This document shows, piece after piece, positions 1-5,708 of a DNA stretch of 8,543 bases. Origin of the DNA: a bacterium (GTDB lineage: Bacteria > KSB1 > UBA2214); NCBI GenBank assembly GCA_029560815.1, contig JAKQKF010000114.1, forward strand, positions 1 through 8,543, in the 5' to 3' direction. Below the pieces are notes generated by a model. That model saw only the letters and a list, made by a program, of their open reading frames with translations, was not told where the DNA came from and searched no databases. Within the stretch, counting starts at the first letter, position 1; the number at the start of each line of letters is the position of its first letter. The position numbers were made by a program, and so were the translations under genes.

Positions 1-624
1 CCCATCGCCACCACCTGCCATCAAAATGCCATGCAGATCGGCTGGGACGAGGTCGGCCGCCAGGCTATCTATGCCGACGCTGACTGGTGCGGCGGCGACT
101 ACCTACGCCAGGGGAAAAGTCCGGCCAAAGGGCTGGCCACCGCGCGCATGCTCGCCCACATCACCTACCTGAGCGAAGAGTCAATGCGCCGCAAATTCGG
201 ACGCACCCTGCGTGAAAAAGAGCACTATGGCTACGACTTGGGGATCGACTTTGAGGTGGAGAGCTATCTCCGCCATCAGGGGGAGATCTTTGTCGCCCGC
301 TTCGACGCCAACTCCTACCTCTATATCACCAAGGCCATCGACTACTTCGACCTCGCCCGCGATTATGGTTCACTCGACGAAGCCTTCAGGAAGGTCCAGG
401 CGCGCTATCTGATCCTCTCCTTTACCTCGGACTGGCTCTACCCCACCTCCCAGTCTCTCGAACTGCTCCACGTCCTGCAGGCAAACAAAAAAGCCGTGAC
501 CTTCAGGGAATTGAACACCTGGTATGGTCACGACTCTTTTCTGCTCCCCAATCCCGAGATGATGCGGACCATCGCCGACTTTCTCGGTGAAGTCCATGCC
601 GCCCGGCATGCGCCGGCCCGTTAA
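1..624 (+). CDS. metX: Homoserine O-acetyltransferase, C-terminal part (5' end outside window)
   Basis: MetX moves an acyl group from acetyl-CoA to the hydroxyl of L-homoserine, the cytoplasmic step that commits homoserine to methionine synthesis. The frame is open from base 1, so the gene is cut by the window; 207 codons are visible before tandem TAA stops at 622 and 625. The fragment opens with the MetX-type stretch around NEVGRQAI-like residues (here DEVGRQAI), followed by the helical lid region (YLRHQGEIFVARFDANSYLY). Two members of the alpha/beta-hydrolase catalytic triad are visible: Asp in TSDWLYP (codon at 430) and His in YGHDSF (codon at 529). The nucleophile Ser lies upstream and cannot be seen. 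It converges on bshB1 with an 18-nt gap. Some MetX homologues use succinyl-CoA or serine, and the residues that decide this are mostly in the missing part, so the acyl donor is inferred from family. Confidence 0.93.
   Translation, partial: PIATTCHQNAMQIGWDEVGRQAIYADADWCGGDYLRQGKSPAKGLATARMLAHITYLSEESMRRKFGRTLREKEHYGYDLGIDFEVESYLRHQGEIFVARFDANSYLYITKAIDYFDLARDYGSLDEAFRKVQARYLILSFTSDWLYPTSQSLELLHVLQANKKAVTFRELNTWYGHDSFLLPNPEMMRTIADFLGEVHAARHAPAR
484..532 (-). terminator. Candidate intrinsic terminator of the bshC-bshB1 operon, inside metX
   Basis: Read on the minus strand, an interrupted hairpin is followed by GC and then TTTTTTG. The outer 7-bp arms are at 526-532 and 495-501 (CGTGACC/GGTCACG on the plus strand). 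An inner 4-bp stem CAGG/CCTG (503-506 with 518-521) shortens the otherwise long loop. The T-run corresponds to A residues at 487-492. It lies about 110-160 nt past the bshB1 stop, within metX codons that include the catalytic His, so part of the symmetry may be coding constraint. No folding energy was computed. Confidence 0.4.
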
Positions 625-642
625 TAACTACCCCTGACCCTC

Positions 643-1371
643 CTATGCCCTGCCAATGAGCAGGGCAAAGGGATCATCCGTCCTCAAAGCCTCCCGCACC
701 AGAAATGGCTCACCATAGCGAGCGCCGATCCGCCCGCCCCAGTATTCCGCCCGCGCGTAGATCGTGCGGAAATATTCGGGGCTGCTGATGTGGGTCTTAT
801 CCTCGTCATCAACAACCACGTCCGGATTGAATACCTGCGATTTGTAGGCGCGGATCGCCTCCAACCTGGTCTCGAAAACATCCGAGATATCGACCACAAA
901 TGACGGGGTGAAATGATAGTGCTCGCAGTAATACGCCACCCGCCCCGGGCGGAATGCGGCCTCACCGGTCTCGATCTTTTTCAGGCCGGCGAAAAATGCC
1001 GCCTCGCGCACCAGGTGAGAGCAGTGGGCGTGATCGGGATGACGCGTCTCCCAGTAGGGCGCAAAGAGCAGAGCAGGCCGCCATGCCCGGATTTCCCGAA
1101 TCACCTTGAGCCTGTTCTCTTCACTCTCGCTGACACCGCCATCCGGAATGTCGAGCATCCTGTGCATCGCCAGGCCCATAATCGCGGCTGAGGCGGCAAA
1201 CTCGCTGCTCCGGATCTCCGGCGTCCCGCGCGTTCCCATTTCGCCCCGAGTCAGGGAGATCATCCCCACCCTATAGCCCTGCTGCGCAAGTTTGATGATT
1301 GTGCCACCCGCCATCAACTCGACATCATCGGGGTGGGCTCCGAAGGCGAGAACATCCAGCACCTGTTCCAT
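643..1371 (-). CDS. bshB1: Bacillithiol biosynthesis deacetylase BshB1 (PIG-L/LmbE family)
   Basis: BshB1 removes the N-acetyl group from GlcNAc-malate to give GlcN-malate, the second step of bacillithiol synthesis, in the cytoplasm. The 242-residue product is the usual length for the family. It starts near the N-terminus with the LmbE zinc motif AHPDD (residues 12-16; His13 and Asp16 as metal ligands, Asp15 as likely catalytic base). HPDH is at 111-114, with His114 as the third zinc ligand. The middle contains the family's TRGEMGTRGT and ESRHPDH-like (here ETRHPDH) blocks, and SPEYFRTIYARAEYWG near the C-terminus matches BshB1-type proteins. The reading frame is open further upstream, but the ATG at 1371 is chosen because homology begins there and GAGGTG lies 3 nt ahead. 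The start is 11 nt after the bshC stop, so the two are surely cotranscribed and probably coupled. A mycothiol-type or general LmbE deacetylase is unlikely given the bshC neighbour. Confidence 0.93.
   Translation of the reverse strand: MEQVLDVLAFGAHPDDVELMAGGTIIKLAQQGYRVGMISLTRGEMGTRGTPEIRSSEFAASAAIMGLAMHRMLDIPDGGVSESEENRLKVIREIRAWRPALLFAPYWETRHPDHAHCSHLVREAAFFAGLKKIETGEAAFRPGRVAYYCEHYHFTPSFVVDISDVFETRLEAIRAYKSQVFNPDVVVDDEDKTHISSPEYFRTIYARAEYWGGRIGARYGEPFLVREALRTDDPFALLIGRA
646..667. repeat. 8-bp inverted repeat at the metX/bshB1 convergent junction
   Basis: TGCCCTGC (646-653) and GCAGGGCA (660-667) form a perfect 8-bp stem with a 6-base loop. It covers the last codons of bshB1, next to its TAG stop. 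Neither side is followed by a T-run, so it is not a standard intrinsic terminator. It could stabilise or pause transcripts from either direction between the two converging genes, or be chance within coding sequence. Confidence 0.4.
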
Positions 1372-1382
1372 ATTCACCTCAG

Positions 1383-3002
1383 CTAGATTTCCAGTATACA
1401 ATGTCCGGGATTCGCTTCGTCGATGGTCCGGTAGAGCTGATCGATCAGGCCCCGGCCATGACGGCACAGGAAGGGCACGGCATTCAGCTGCCGCTCTTGT
1501 AAAATGCCGCCCGGGAGGAGCGCTGCCGTCAGGGCAGCGATCTGGGTGTGGCCTGAGCTCTCTCTGCTCTCTGCTGCGCGCACCACCTTCTGCTCGAGTT
1601 GGCGGAGTGTATGCAGCAGCTGCTGCAGGCTCTTCTCGGCCGGGATCTGCAGCGTCTGGTCAAGAGCAGTGATGCGCCCCAGGAGGACGGACCAGCGCTG
1701 CTCGATCAGCCCTTCGAGTTCCCCAAACTCCCCGGCCAGATCCGCCGGTACCAGTTTTTCACGCAGAGCGGCCAGTATTGCCTCCGGCTGCCTCACCATC
1801 TCCAGCGCATCGATGCCGAAACGCTCCAGCGTGCGCCGGCTCCTGCCCTCCACCAGGGTAAAACCAGCCCGCGGTACGACCAGGGGCATGGGCAGTCCGA
1901 AACCGGTATATACTCCCTTGAGCTGCGCCCAATAGGCGATCTCCCCGGGGCCGCCGACATAGGCCAGGGTCGGCAGCAGATAATCCTCGAAAAGAGGACG
2001 CAGTGCCGCCTTTGGGCTGAGCTGCTCGGGAGCGGCCAGGAGATCATCGACAGTGAGAATTTCGCCGGTGTGAAGGTTGCGATACCCTCCCTCCGCCTGC
2101 TCCAGACTGTGACGGCCGTCGCGCAGCAGGAACAGGGCCGGGCGCAGGGGATGAACCGGCAGCTGGATATGATAACCGGAGGCCTGCAGCTCCTCATTAA
2201 CGATCTCCATCCGCTCCACCGTGACCTGCTCTTCCAGCTCGCCCCTGAACAGAGGAGCGGCAAGCCGTTTGAGCTCTGGATCGGCTGGGTCCAGGAATAC
2301 CATCCCCAGCTCTCCGAGCAGACGGGCATACCAGCCCGTGAAGGCACTGGCAAAACCGGCTCCCTCACGGTAGCAGGAGGCCAGGAGGGCGATGATCTCC
2401 GCCTTGAACCCGGAATCCGTTACCGAAGCAGCCAGCTCCTGGAGAACCGCTTCTATTCCAATATCAAGCGTCACACTGCCGACCGGGGCGCGCTCTCCCA
2501 GCCCGGCGGGGCTGTATATAGCCTTTTTATAATGCTGCCCCCCCTCCAGATAGCCGGCACCCTGCACCTCGATGAAATCATGGTCTTCGGAGACGACATA
2601 AAAAACCGGCACCACCGGTTTTCCCAGCCGGCCGGACCAGTAGCGCGCCAGCTTGCAGGTCGTGAGGGCTTTATACAGGGTATAAAGGGGGCCGCCGAAA
2701 AGTCCGGCCTGCTGCCCGGTGACGATGGCCAGCGCATCGGGCGAGGCCAGCGCCGCCAGGGCGGCCATGCTCTGCGGGCCGGCGTTGAGCTGTTCTTGTT
2801 GCCTGCGCAGGGCCTCGATCACGCGGCGGCGGTCTGCGCGGGTGGCCCGCTGCACCTCCTCCGCCTTGTGCAGCCAGACCTCCGGCTCTCTATAATCACC
2901 AGCGAAAAATCCGGCCGCTCCGGGCGCGTGCGTGCTATAGTCCGCTGCAATCCGGTTCATGCCCGGCAGCTGCTCCGGTGGGACGACGATTTTCGGATTC
3001 AC
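1383..3002 (-). CDS. bshC: Bacillithiol biosynthesis cysteine-adding enzyme BshC
   Basis: BshC is the putative ligase that attaches cysteine to GlcN-malate, the final step in bacillithiol synthesis. From the GTG at 3002 the product is 539 residues, matching the family (about 540). Visible family blocks, in order: TGQQAGLFGGPLY at about 95-107, the nucleotide-site type signature; SEDHDF at 138-143; LRPLFEDYLLPTLAYVGGPG around 334-353, followed by EIAYWAQLK; a charged, Leu-rich helical region around 415-480 fitting the known coiled coil; and the C-terminal QERQLNAVPFLCRHG. The start is uncertain. The frame stays open to a TTG at 3014, which has no ribosome site. The GTG at 3002 has GGAGG only 3 nt ahead. 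ATG at 2960 is also possible, but it has only a GGAG about 12 nt ahead. The gene is first in the operon and leads into bshB1 after 11 nt. A 483-codon open frame on the other strand is a shadow. Confidence 0.93.
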   Translation of the reverse strand: MNPKIVVPPEQLPGMNRIAADYSTHAPGAAGFFAGDYREPEVWLHKAEEVQRATRADRRRVIEALRRQQEQLNAGPQSMAALAALASPDALAIVTGQQAGLFGGPLYTLYKALTTCKLARYWSGRLGKPVVPVFYVVSEDHDFIEVQGAGYLEGGQHYKKAIYSPAGLGERAPVGSVTLDIGIEAVLQELAASVTDSGFKAEIIALLASCYREGAGFASAFTGWYARLLGELGMVFLDPADPELKRLAAPLFRGELEEQVTVERMEIVNEELQASGYHIQLPVHPLRPALFLLRDGRHSLEQAEGGYRNLHTGEILTVDDLLAAPEQLSPKAALRPLFEDYLLPTLAYVGGPGEIAYWAQLKGVYTGFGLPMPLVVPRAGFTLVEGRSRRTLERFGIDALEMVRQPEAILAALREKLVPADLAGEFGELEGLIEQRWSVLLGRITALDQTLQIPAEKSLQQLLHTLRQLEQKVVRAAESRESSGHTQIAALTAALLPGGILQERQLNAVPFLCRHGRGLIDQLYRTIDEANPGHCILEI

Positions 3003-3005
3003 ATG

Positions 3006-3010
3006 CCTCC
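3006..3010 (-). promoter_or_regulatory. Ribosome binding site for bshC that favours the GTG start
   Basis: The minus strand reads GGAGG, then CAT, then GTG. This is the only strong Shine-Dalgarno match near the bshC 5' end. The 3-nt spacing is shorter than usual, so it supports but does not prove the GTG at 3002. It lies inside the coding frame of the alternative TTG start at 3014, arguing against that start. Confidence 0.5.
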
Positions 3011-3041
3011 GCAACGATTCTGGGTGACGGTAATGACAAAT

Positions 3042-3076
3042 AACGATTAATTTAACAATTCGCCGCGCAAAGTCAA
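3042..3076 (-). promoter_or_regulatory. Predicted promoter of bshC-bshB1
   Basis: On the minus strand, TTGACT (plus-strand 3071-3076) is separated by 16 bases from TAAATT (3049-3054), in an AT-rich patch within an otherwise GC-rich region. Transcription would start near 3042 and leave a leader of about 40 nt before the GTG. The -35 matches the housekeeping consensus at 5 of 6 positions and the -10 at 4 of 6. This is the best candidate between the divergent genes on this strand; no start site has been measured. Confidence 0.5.
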
Positions 3077-3087
3077 ATTCATTTCAG

Positions 3088-3112
3088 GCTGCGCAGCTGG
3101 CAAAAGAGCTGC
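3088..3112. promoter_or_regulatory. Palindromic element between the divergent promoters (possible operator)
   Basis: GCTGCGCAGC (3088-3097) is a perfect 10-bp palindrome. It overlaps a second inverted repeat, GCAGCT (3093-3098) with AGCTGC (3107-3112) across an 8-base loop. The element sits 11 bp upstream of the bshC -35 and about 45 bp upstream of the -35 on the other side, a location suited to a regulator controlling one or both operons. No regulator is encoded in the window and the motif matches no operator I recognise, so function is only inferred from position and symmetry. Confidence 0.3.
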
Positions 3113-3155
3113 ATGGATAAATGATGGCCCCCGGCGGCAGTGCGGGATTAAACCG

Positions 3156-3191
3156 TTGCACTTGACGCTAATCATTCGTAAATTTCATGTA
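3156..3191 (+). promoter_or_regulatory. Predicted promoter of the phosphatase-carbamoyltransferase-SxtJ operon
   Basis: TTGCAC (3156-3161), a 17-base spacer and TAAATT (3179-3184) form a sigma-70-like promoter, each box matching 4 of 6 positions. The extended -10, TAAATTTC, also fits 7 of 8 positions of the Bacteroidota -7 box TAnnTTTG, with a TTG 20 bases upstream. An alternative -35 is TTGACG at 3162-3167, but its spacing to this -10 is too short. The leader would be about 33 nt. Confidence 0.45.
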
Positions 3192-3210
3192 AATACAGCC
3201 TTTAATCGAC

Positions 3211-3215
3211 AAGGA
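3211..3215 (+). promoter_or_regulatory. Ribosome binding site fixing a TTG start for the HAD phosphatase
   Basis: AAGGA followed by 8 bases and then TTG at 3224. It decides the start, because no in-frame ATG exists close by, and the catalytic DLDGT motif begins only six codons after the TTG. Confidence 0.65.
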
Positions 3216-3223
3216 AAAGAATC

Positions 3224-3883
3224 TTGCAGGCCATCCTCTTCGATCTCGACGGCACGCTCGTCCATACCGCGCCCGACGTCCACCGCGCCATCAATTACGC
3301 TCGGGGCGAGCTCGGCCTGCCCCCACTCTCCCTGGCGCAGGCTCTCAAGGCCATCGGCCCCGGATCCGACCGTTTCGCACAGACCGTCCTCGGCGATGAA
3401 CACGCCCACCTGCTCGAGGGCTATCTCGAAATCTTCCGTCCCTACTATCTACAAATCTGCGCCGAGAACAGCCGCCCCTTTCCCGGCATCGTCGAGCTCC
3501 TTGAGGCCCTGAGAAGCTACCGCCTGGCTGTGGTGACCAACAAACGGCTGGTGCAGAGTCAGGCCTTGCTCGAAACCATCGATCTTATGGACTATTTTGA
3601 TCTACTGGTCGGACCTGAGCTGGTTGACCATATCAAACCCGCCCCCGATATGATCCACTATGCTCTTGACCAGCTCGGCCTTGCCCCCGACCAGGCCCTG
3701 ATGGTTGGCGACACCGACAACGATCTCCTCGCTGCCCGGGCGGCCGGCGTCACTAACTGCGCCGTCACCTGGGGCTATTCCGATACCGATTTCATCCGTT
3801 CTCTCGCGCCGGACCATCTCATCGACAAGCCCGATGAGCTGCTGCCTATTCTGGCCAGCTTCAACCATCAACCGCAGAAGTAG
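3224..3883 (+). CDS. HAD-superfamily phosphatase, phosphoglycolate phosphatase (Gph)-like
   Basis: A 219-residue soluble cytoplasmic hydrolase that removes phosphate from a small phosphorylated substrate through an aspartyl-phosphate intermediate with Mg2+. All HAD motifs are present: DLDGT (Asp7 nucleophile, Asp9 acid/base), VVTNK with Thr105 (motif II), Lys138 in KPAPD (motif III), and GDTDND at 162-167 (motif IV Mg2+ ligands). The inserted helical cap between residues about 16 and 85 is the Gph/PGMB type. The start is TTG, supported by AAGGA 8 nt ahead and by the motif I position. It is first in an operon, ending 7 nt before the carbamoyltransferase ATG. Substrate cannot be read from sequence: 2-phosphoglycolate, a sugar phosphate or pyrophosphate are all possible. 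Being coupled to a carbamoyltransferase, it might dephosphorylate a precursor of the carbamoylated product, but it could equally be housekeeping. Confidence 0.9.
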   Translation: MQAILFDLDGTLVHTAPDVHRAINYARGELGLPPLSLAQALKAIGPGSDRFAQTVLGDEHAHLLEGYLEIFRPYYLQICAENSRPFPGIVELLEALRSYRLAVVTNKRLVQSQALLETIDLMDYFDLLVGPELVDHIKPAPDMIHYALDQLGLAPDQALMVGDTDNDLLAARAAGVTNCAVTWGYSDTDFIRSLAPDHLIDKPDELLPILASFNHQPQK

Positions 3884-3890
3884 ATTGGCG

Positions 3891-5708
3891 ATGAACATCC
3901 TCGGTTTATCCTGCTTTTACCATGACAGCGCTGCCGCCCTCATCCGGGACGGAGAAATCGTCGCCGCCGTTCAGGAGGAACGCTTTTCGCGCATCAAACA
4001 CGATCATGATTTTCCCCGCCAGGCCATCGGCTGCTGCCTGCAGCAGGCCGGCCTGTCGGTTGCAGATATCGATTACATCGTATTTTACGAAAAACCCCTG
4101 ATCAAATTCGAGCGGATCCTCGAAACCTATCTCGGCTATGCCCCCCTCGGCCTGCGCAGCTTTCTGATGGCCATGCCCCTCTGGCTCAAGAAAAAACTCT
4201 GGATCCCCGACCTGATCCGCAAGGAGCTCGGCTACCAGGGCGAGATTCTCTTCACGGAGCACCATCAGGCGCATGCCGCGGCCGCTTTTTTCCCCTCGCC
4301 CTTCACCGAAGCGGCTATACTGACCATGGATGGCGTGGGCGAATGGGCTACCACCTCATGGGGCAGCGGCCGCGCCAGTCAAATCGACCTCAAGGCCGAA
4401 ATCCATTTTCCTCACTCACTCGGCCTCCTCTACTCAGCCTTTACCTACTACACCGGCTTCAAGGTCAATTCCGGCGAATACAAGGTGATGGGACTCGCCC
4501 CTTACGGTGAACCCCGCTACGTTCAGACCATCCTCGACCACCTGATCGATATCAGGGAGGACGGCTCCTTCCGTCTTGATATGAAGTGGTTCAATTACGG
4601 GGCGGGACTCACCATGACCAGCCGCCGCTTCGACAAGCTCTTCGGCGGCCCCCCGCGCAAGCCGGAAACTGCGCTGACACAGCGGGAAATGGATCTCGCC
4701 CGCTCCGTGCAGGAGGTGACCGAGATGATCATGCTGCGCGCCGCCAACCACGTCCATCAGCAAACCGGGAGCAAAAACCTCTGTCTGGCCGGCGGCGTCG
4801 CCCTCAACTGCGTCGGCAATGGCCGCATCCTGCGCGAGGGTCCCTTTAAAAAAATCTGGATACAGCCCGCCGCAGGGGATGCCGGCGGCGCCCTCGGCGC
4901 GGCCCTCTTCGCCTGGCATCAGATCCTCGGCAACCAGCGCCCGCCGCGCGGGATCCACGACCACCAGAAAGGCTCGCTGCTCGGCCCCGAATTCAATGAC
5001 GGAGAGATCCTTGCCTTCCTGGAGGAGAACAAACTCCCCTTCCGCAAAATGTCAACCCCGCAGCTGCTGGAACGGGTCTCCGATCTCATTGATTCCGGAC
5101 AGGTCATCGGCTGGTTCCAGGGACGTATGGAGTTCGGGCCGCGCGCACTCGGAAGCCGGTCGATCATCGGCGACGCCCGCTCCCCGGAAATGCAGTCGCG
5201 CATGAATGTAAAAATCAAGTTTCGCGAGAGCTTTCGCCCCTTCGCTCCGGCTGTGCTCGAGGAAGAGGCCGCTGCCTGGTTCGAGATCGAGCAGCCCAGC
5301 CCCTACATGCTGCTGACGGCCTCCGTCCACAAAGACAAACGCCGGGCTGTGACCGCAAAAGAAAAAAAGCTCTGGGGCATCGACAAGCTGCAAGTCGTCC
5401 GCTCCCAAATCCCCGCCGTCACGCATGTGGATTACTCCGCGCGCCTCCAGACGATCACCGCCCGCGAGCATGGACTCTTTTACCGCCTGGTAAAGCAGTT
5501 TTTTCTAAAAACCGGCTGCCCGGTGATCATTAACACCTCCTTCAATGTGCGCGGGGAACCGATCGTCTGCACCCCTGAAGAGGCCTGGCGATGCTTCATG
5601 CGCACAGGGATGGACTTTCTGGTACTGGGCCATTTCCTGCTGGACAAGAAGGAACAGCCCCCGCTGAGCGGGGATTCGGACTGGAGAAAATCATATGAGC
5701 TGGATTGA
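3891..5708 (+). CDS. NodU/CmcH/TobZ-family O-carbamoyltransferase
   Basis: Members of this family use carbamoyl phosphate and ATP to form carbamoyl-adenylate and pass the carbamoyl group to a hydroxyl of an antibiotic, sugar or Nod factor. The 605-residue product has both domains. The N-terminal Kae1-like domain begins with SCFYHDSAAAL (7-17) and EERFSRIKHD. It carries the metal site as HHQAH (His124, His128), Asp147 in TMDGVGE and Asp330 in AAGDAGGALG. The C-terminal YrdC-like domain has WFQGRMEFGPRALGSRS (408-424), FRPFAPAV and INTSFNVRGEP (547-557). No catalytic residue appears lost. The start at 3891 follows the phosphatase stop by 7 nt with a poor ribosome site, suggesting translational coupling. 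The end overlaps the SxtJ-family gene by 14 nt. The acceptor is unknown. The SxtJ partner resembles the saxitoxin sxtI-sxtJ arrangement, but no toxin scaffold genes are present. Confidence 0.92.
   Translation: MNILGLSCFYHDSAAALIRDGEIVAAVQEERFSRIKHDHDFPRQAIGCCLQQAGLSVADIDYIVFYEKPLIKFERILETYLGYAPLGLRSFLMAMPLWLKKKLWIPDLIRKELGYQGEILFTEHHQAHAAAAFFPSPFTEAAILTMDGVGEWATTSWGSGRASQIDLKAEIHFPHSLGLLYSAFTYYTGFKVNSGEYKVMGLAPYGEPRYVQTILDHLIDIREDGSFRLDMKWFNYGAGLTMTSRRFDKLFGGPPRKPETALTQREMDLARSVQEVTEMIMLRAANHVHQQTGSKNLCLAGGVALNCVGNGRILREGPFKKIWIQPAAGDAGGALGAALFAWHQILGNQRPPRGIHDHQKGSLLGPEFNDGEILAFLEENKLPFRKMSTPQLLERVSDLIDSGQVIGWFQGRMEFGPRALGSRSIIGDARSPEMQSRMNVKIKFRESFRPFAPAVLEEEAAAWFEIEQPSPYMLLTASVHKDKRRAVTAKEKKLWGIDKLQVVRSQIPAVTHVDYSARLQTITAREHGLFYRLVKQFFLKTGCPVIINTSFNVRGEPIVCTPEEAWRCFMRTGMDFLVLGHFLLDKKEQPPLSGDSDWRKSYELD

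Noticed and set aside
1372..1467. Longer N-terminus for BshB1 reaching back into bshC
   Set aside because: The extra 32 residues have no family similarity, overlap the end of bshC, and the ATG at 1371 has a ribosome site and begins the conserved sequence.
1612..1627. 16-bp perfect palindrome TGCAGCAGCTGCTGCA in bshC
   Set aside because: It is explained by a run of Leu and Gln codons (CTG and CAG) in the coiled-coil part of the protein.
1599..3050. 483-codon open frame on the plus strand opposite bshC
   Set aside because: It is antisense to a clear BshC protein, shows no recognisable domain, and is the usual third-position GC effect in GC-rich coding DNA.
3705..3890. Upstream extension of the carbamoyltransferase frame into the phosphatase gene
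   Set aside because: These codons are the shifted frame of the phosphatase C-terminus; family similarity begins at the ATG at 3891.
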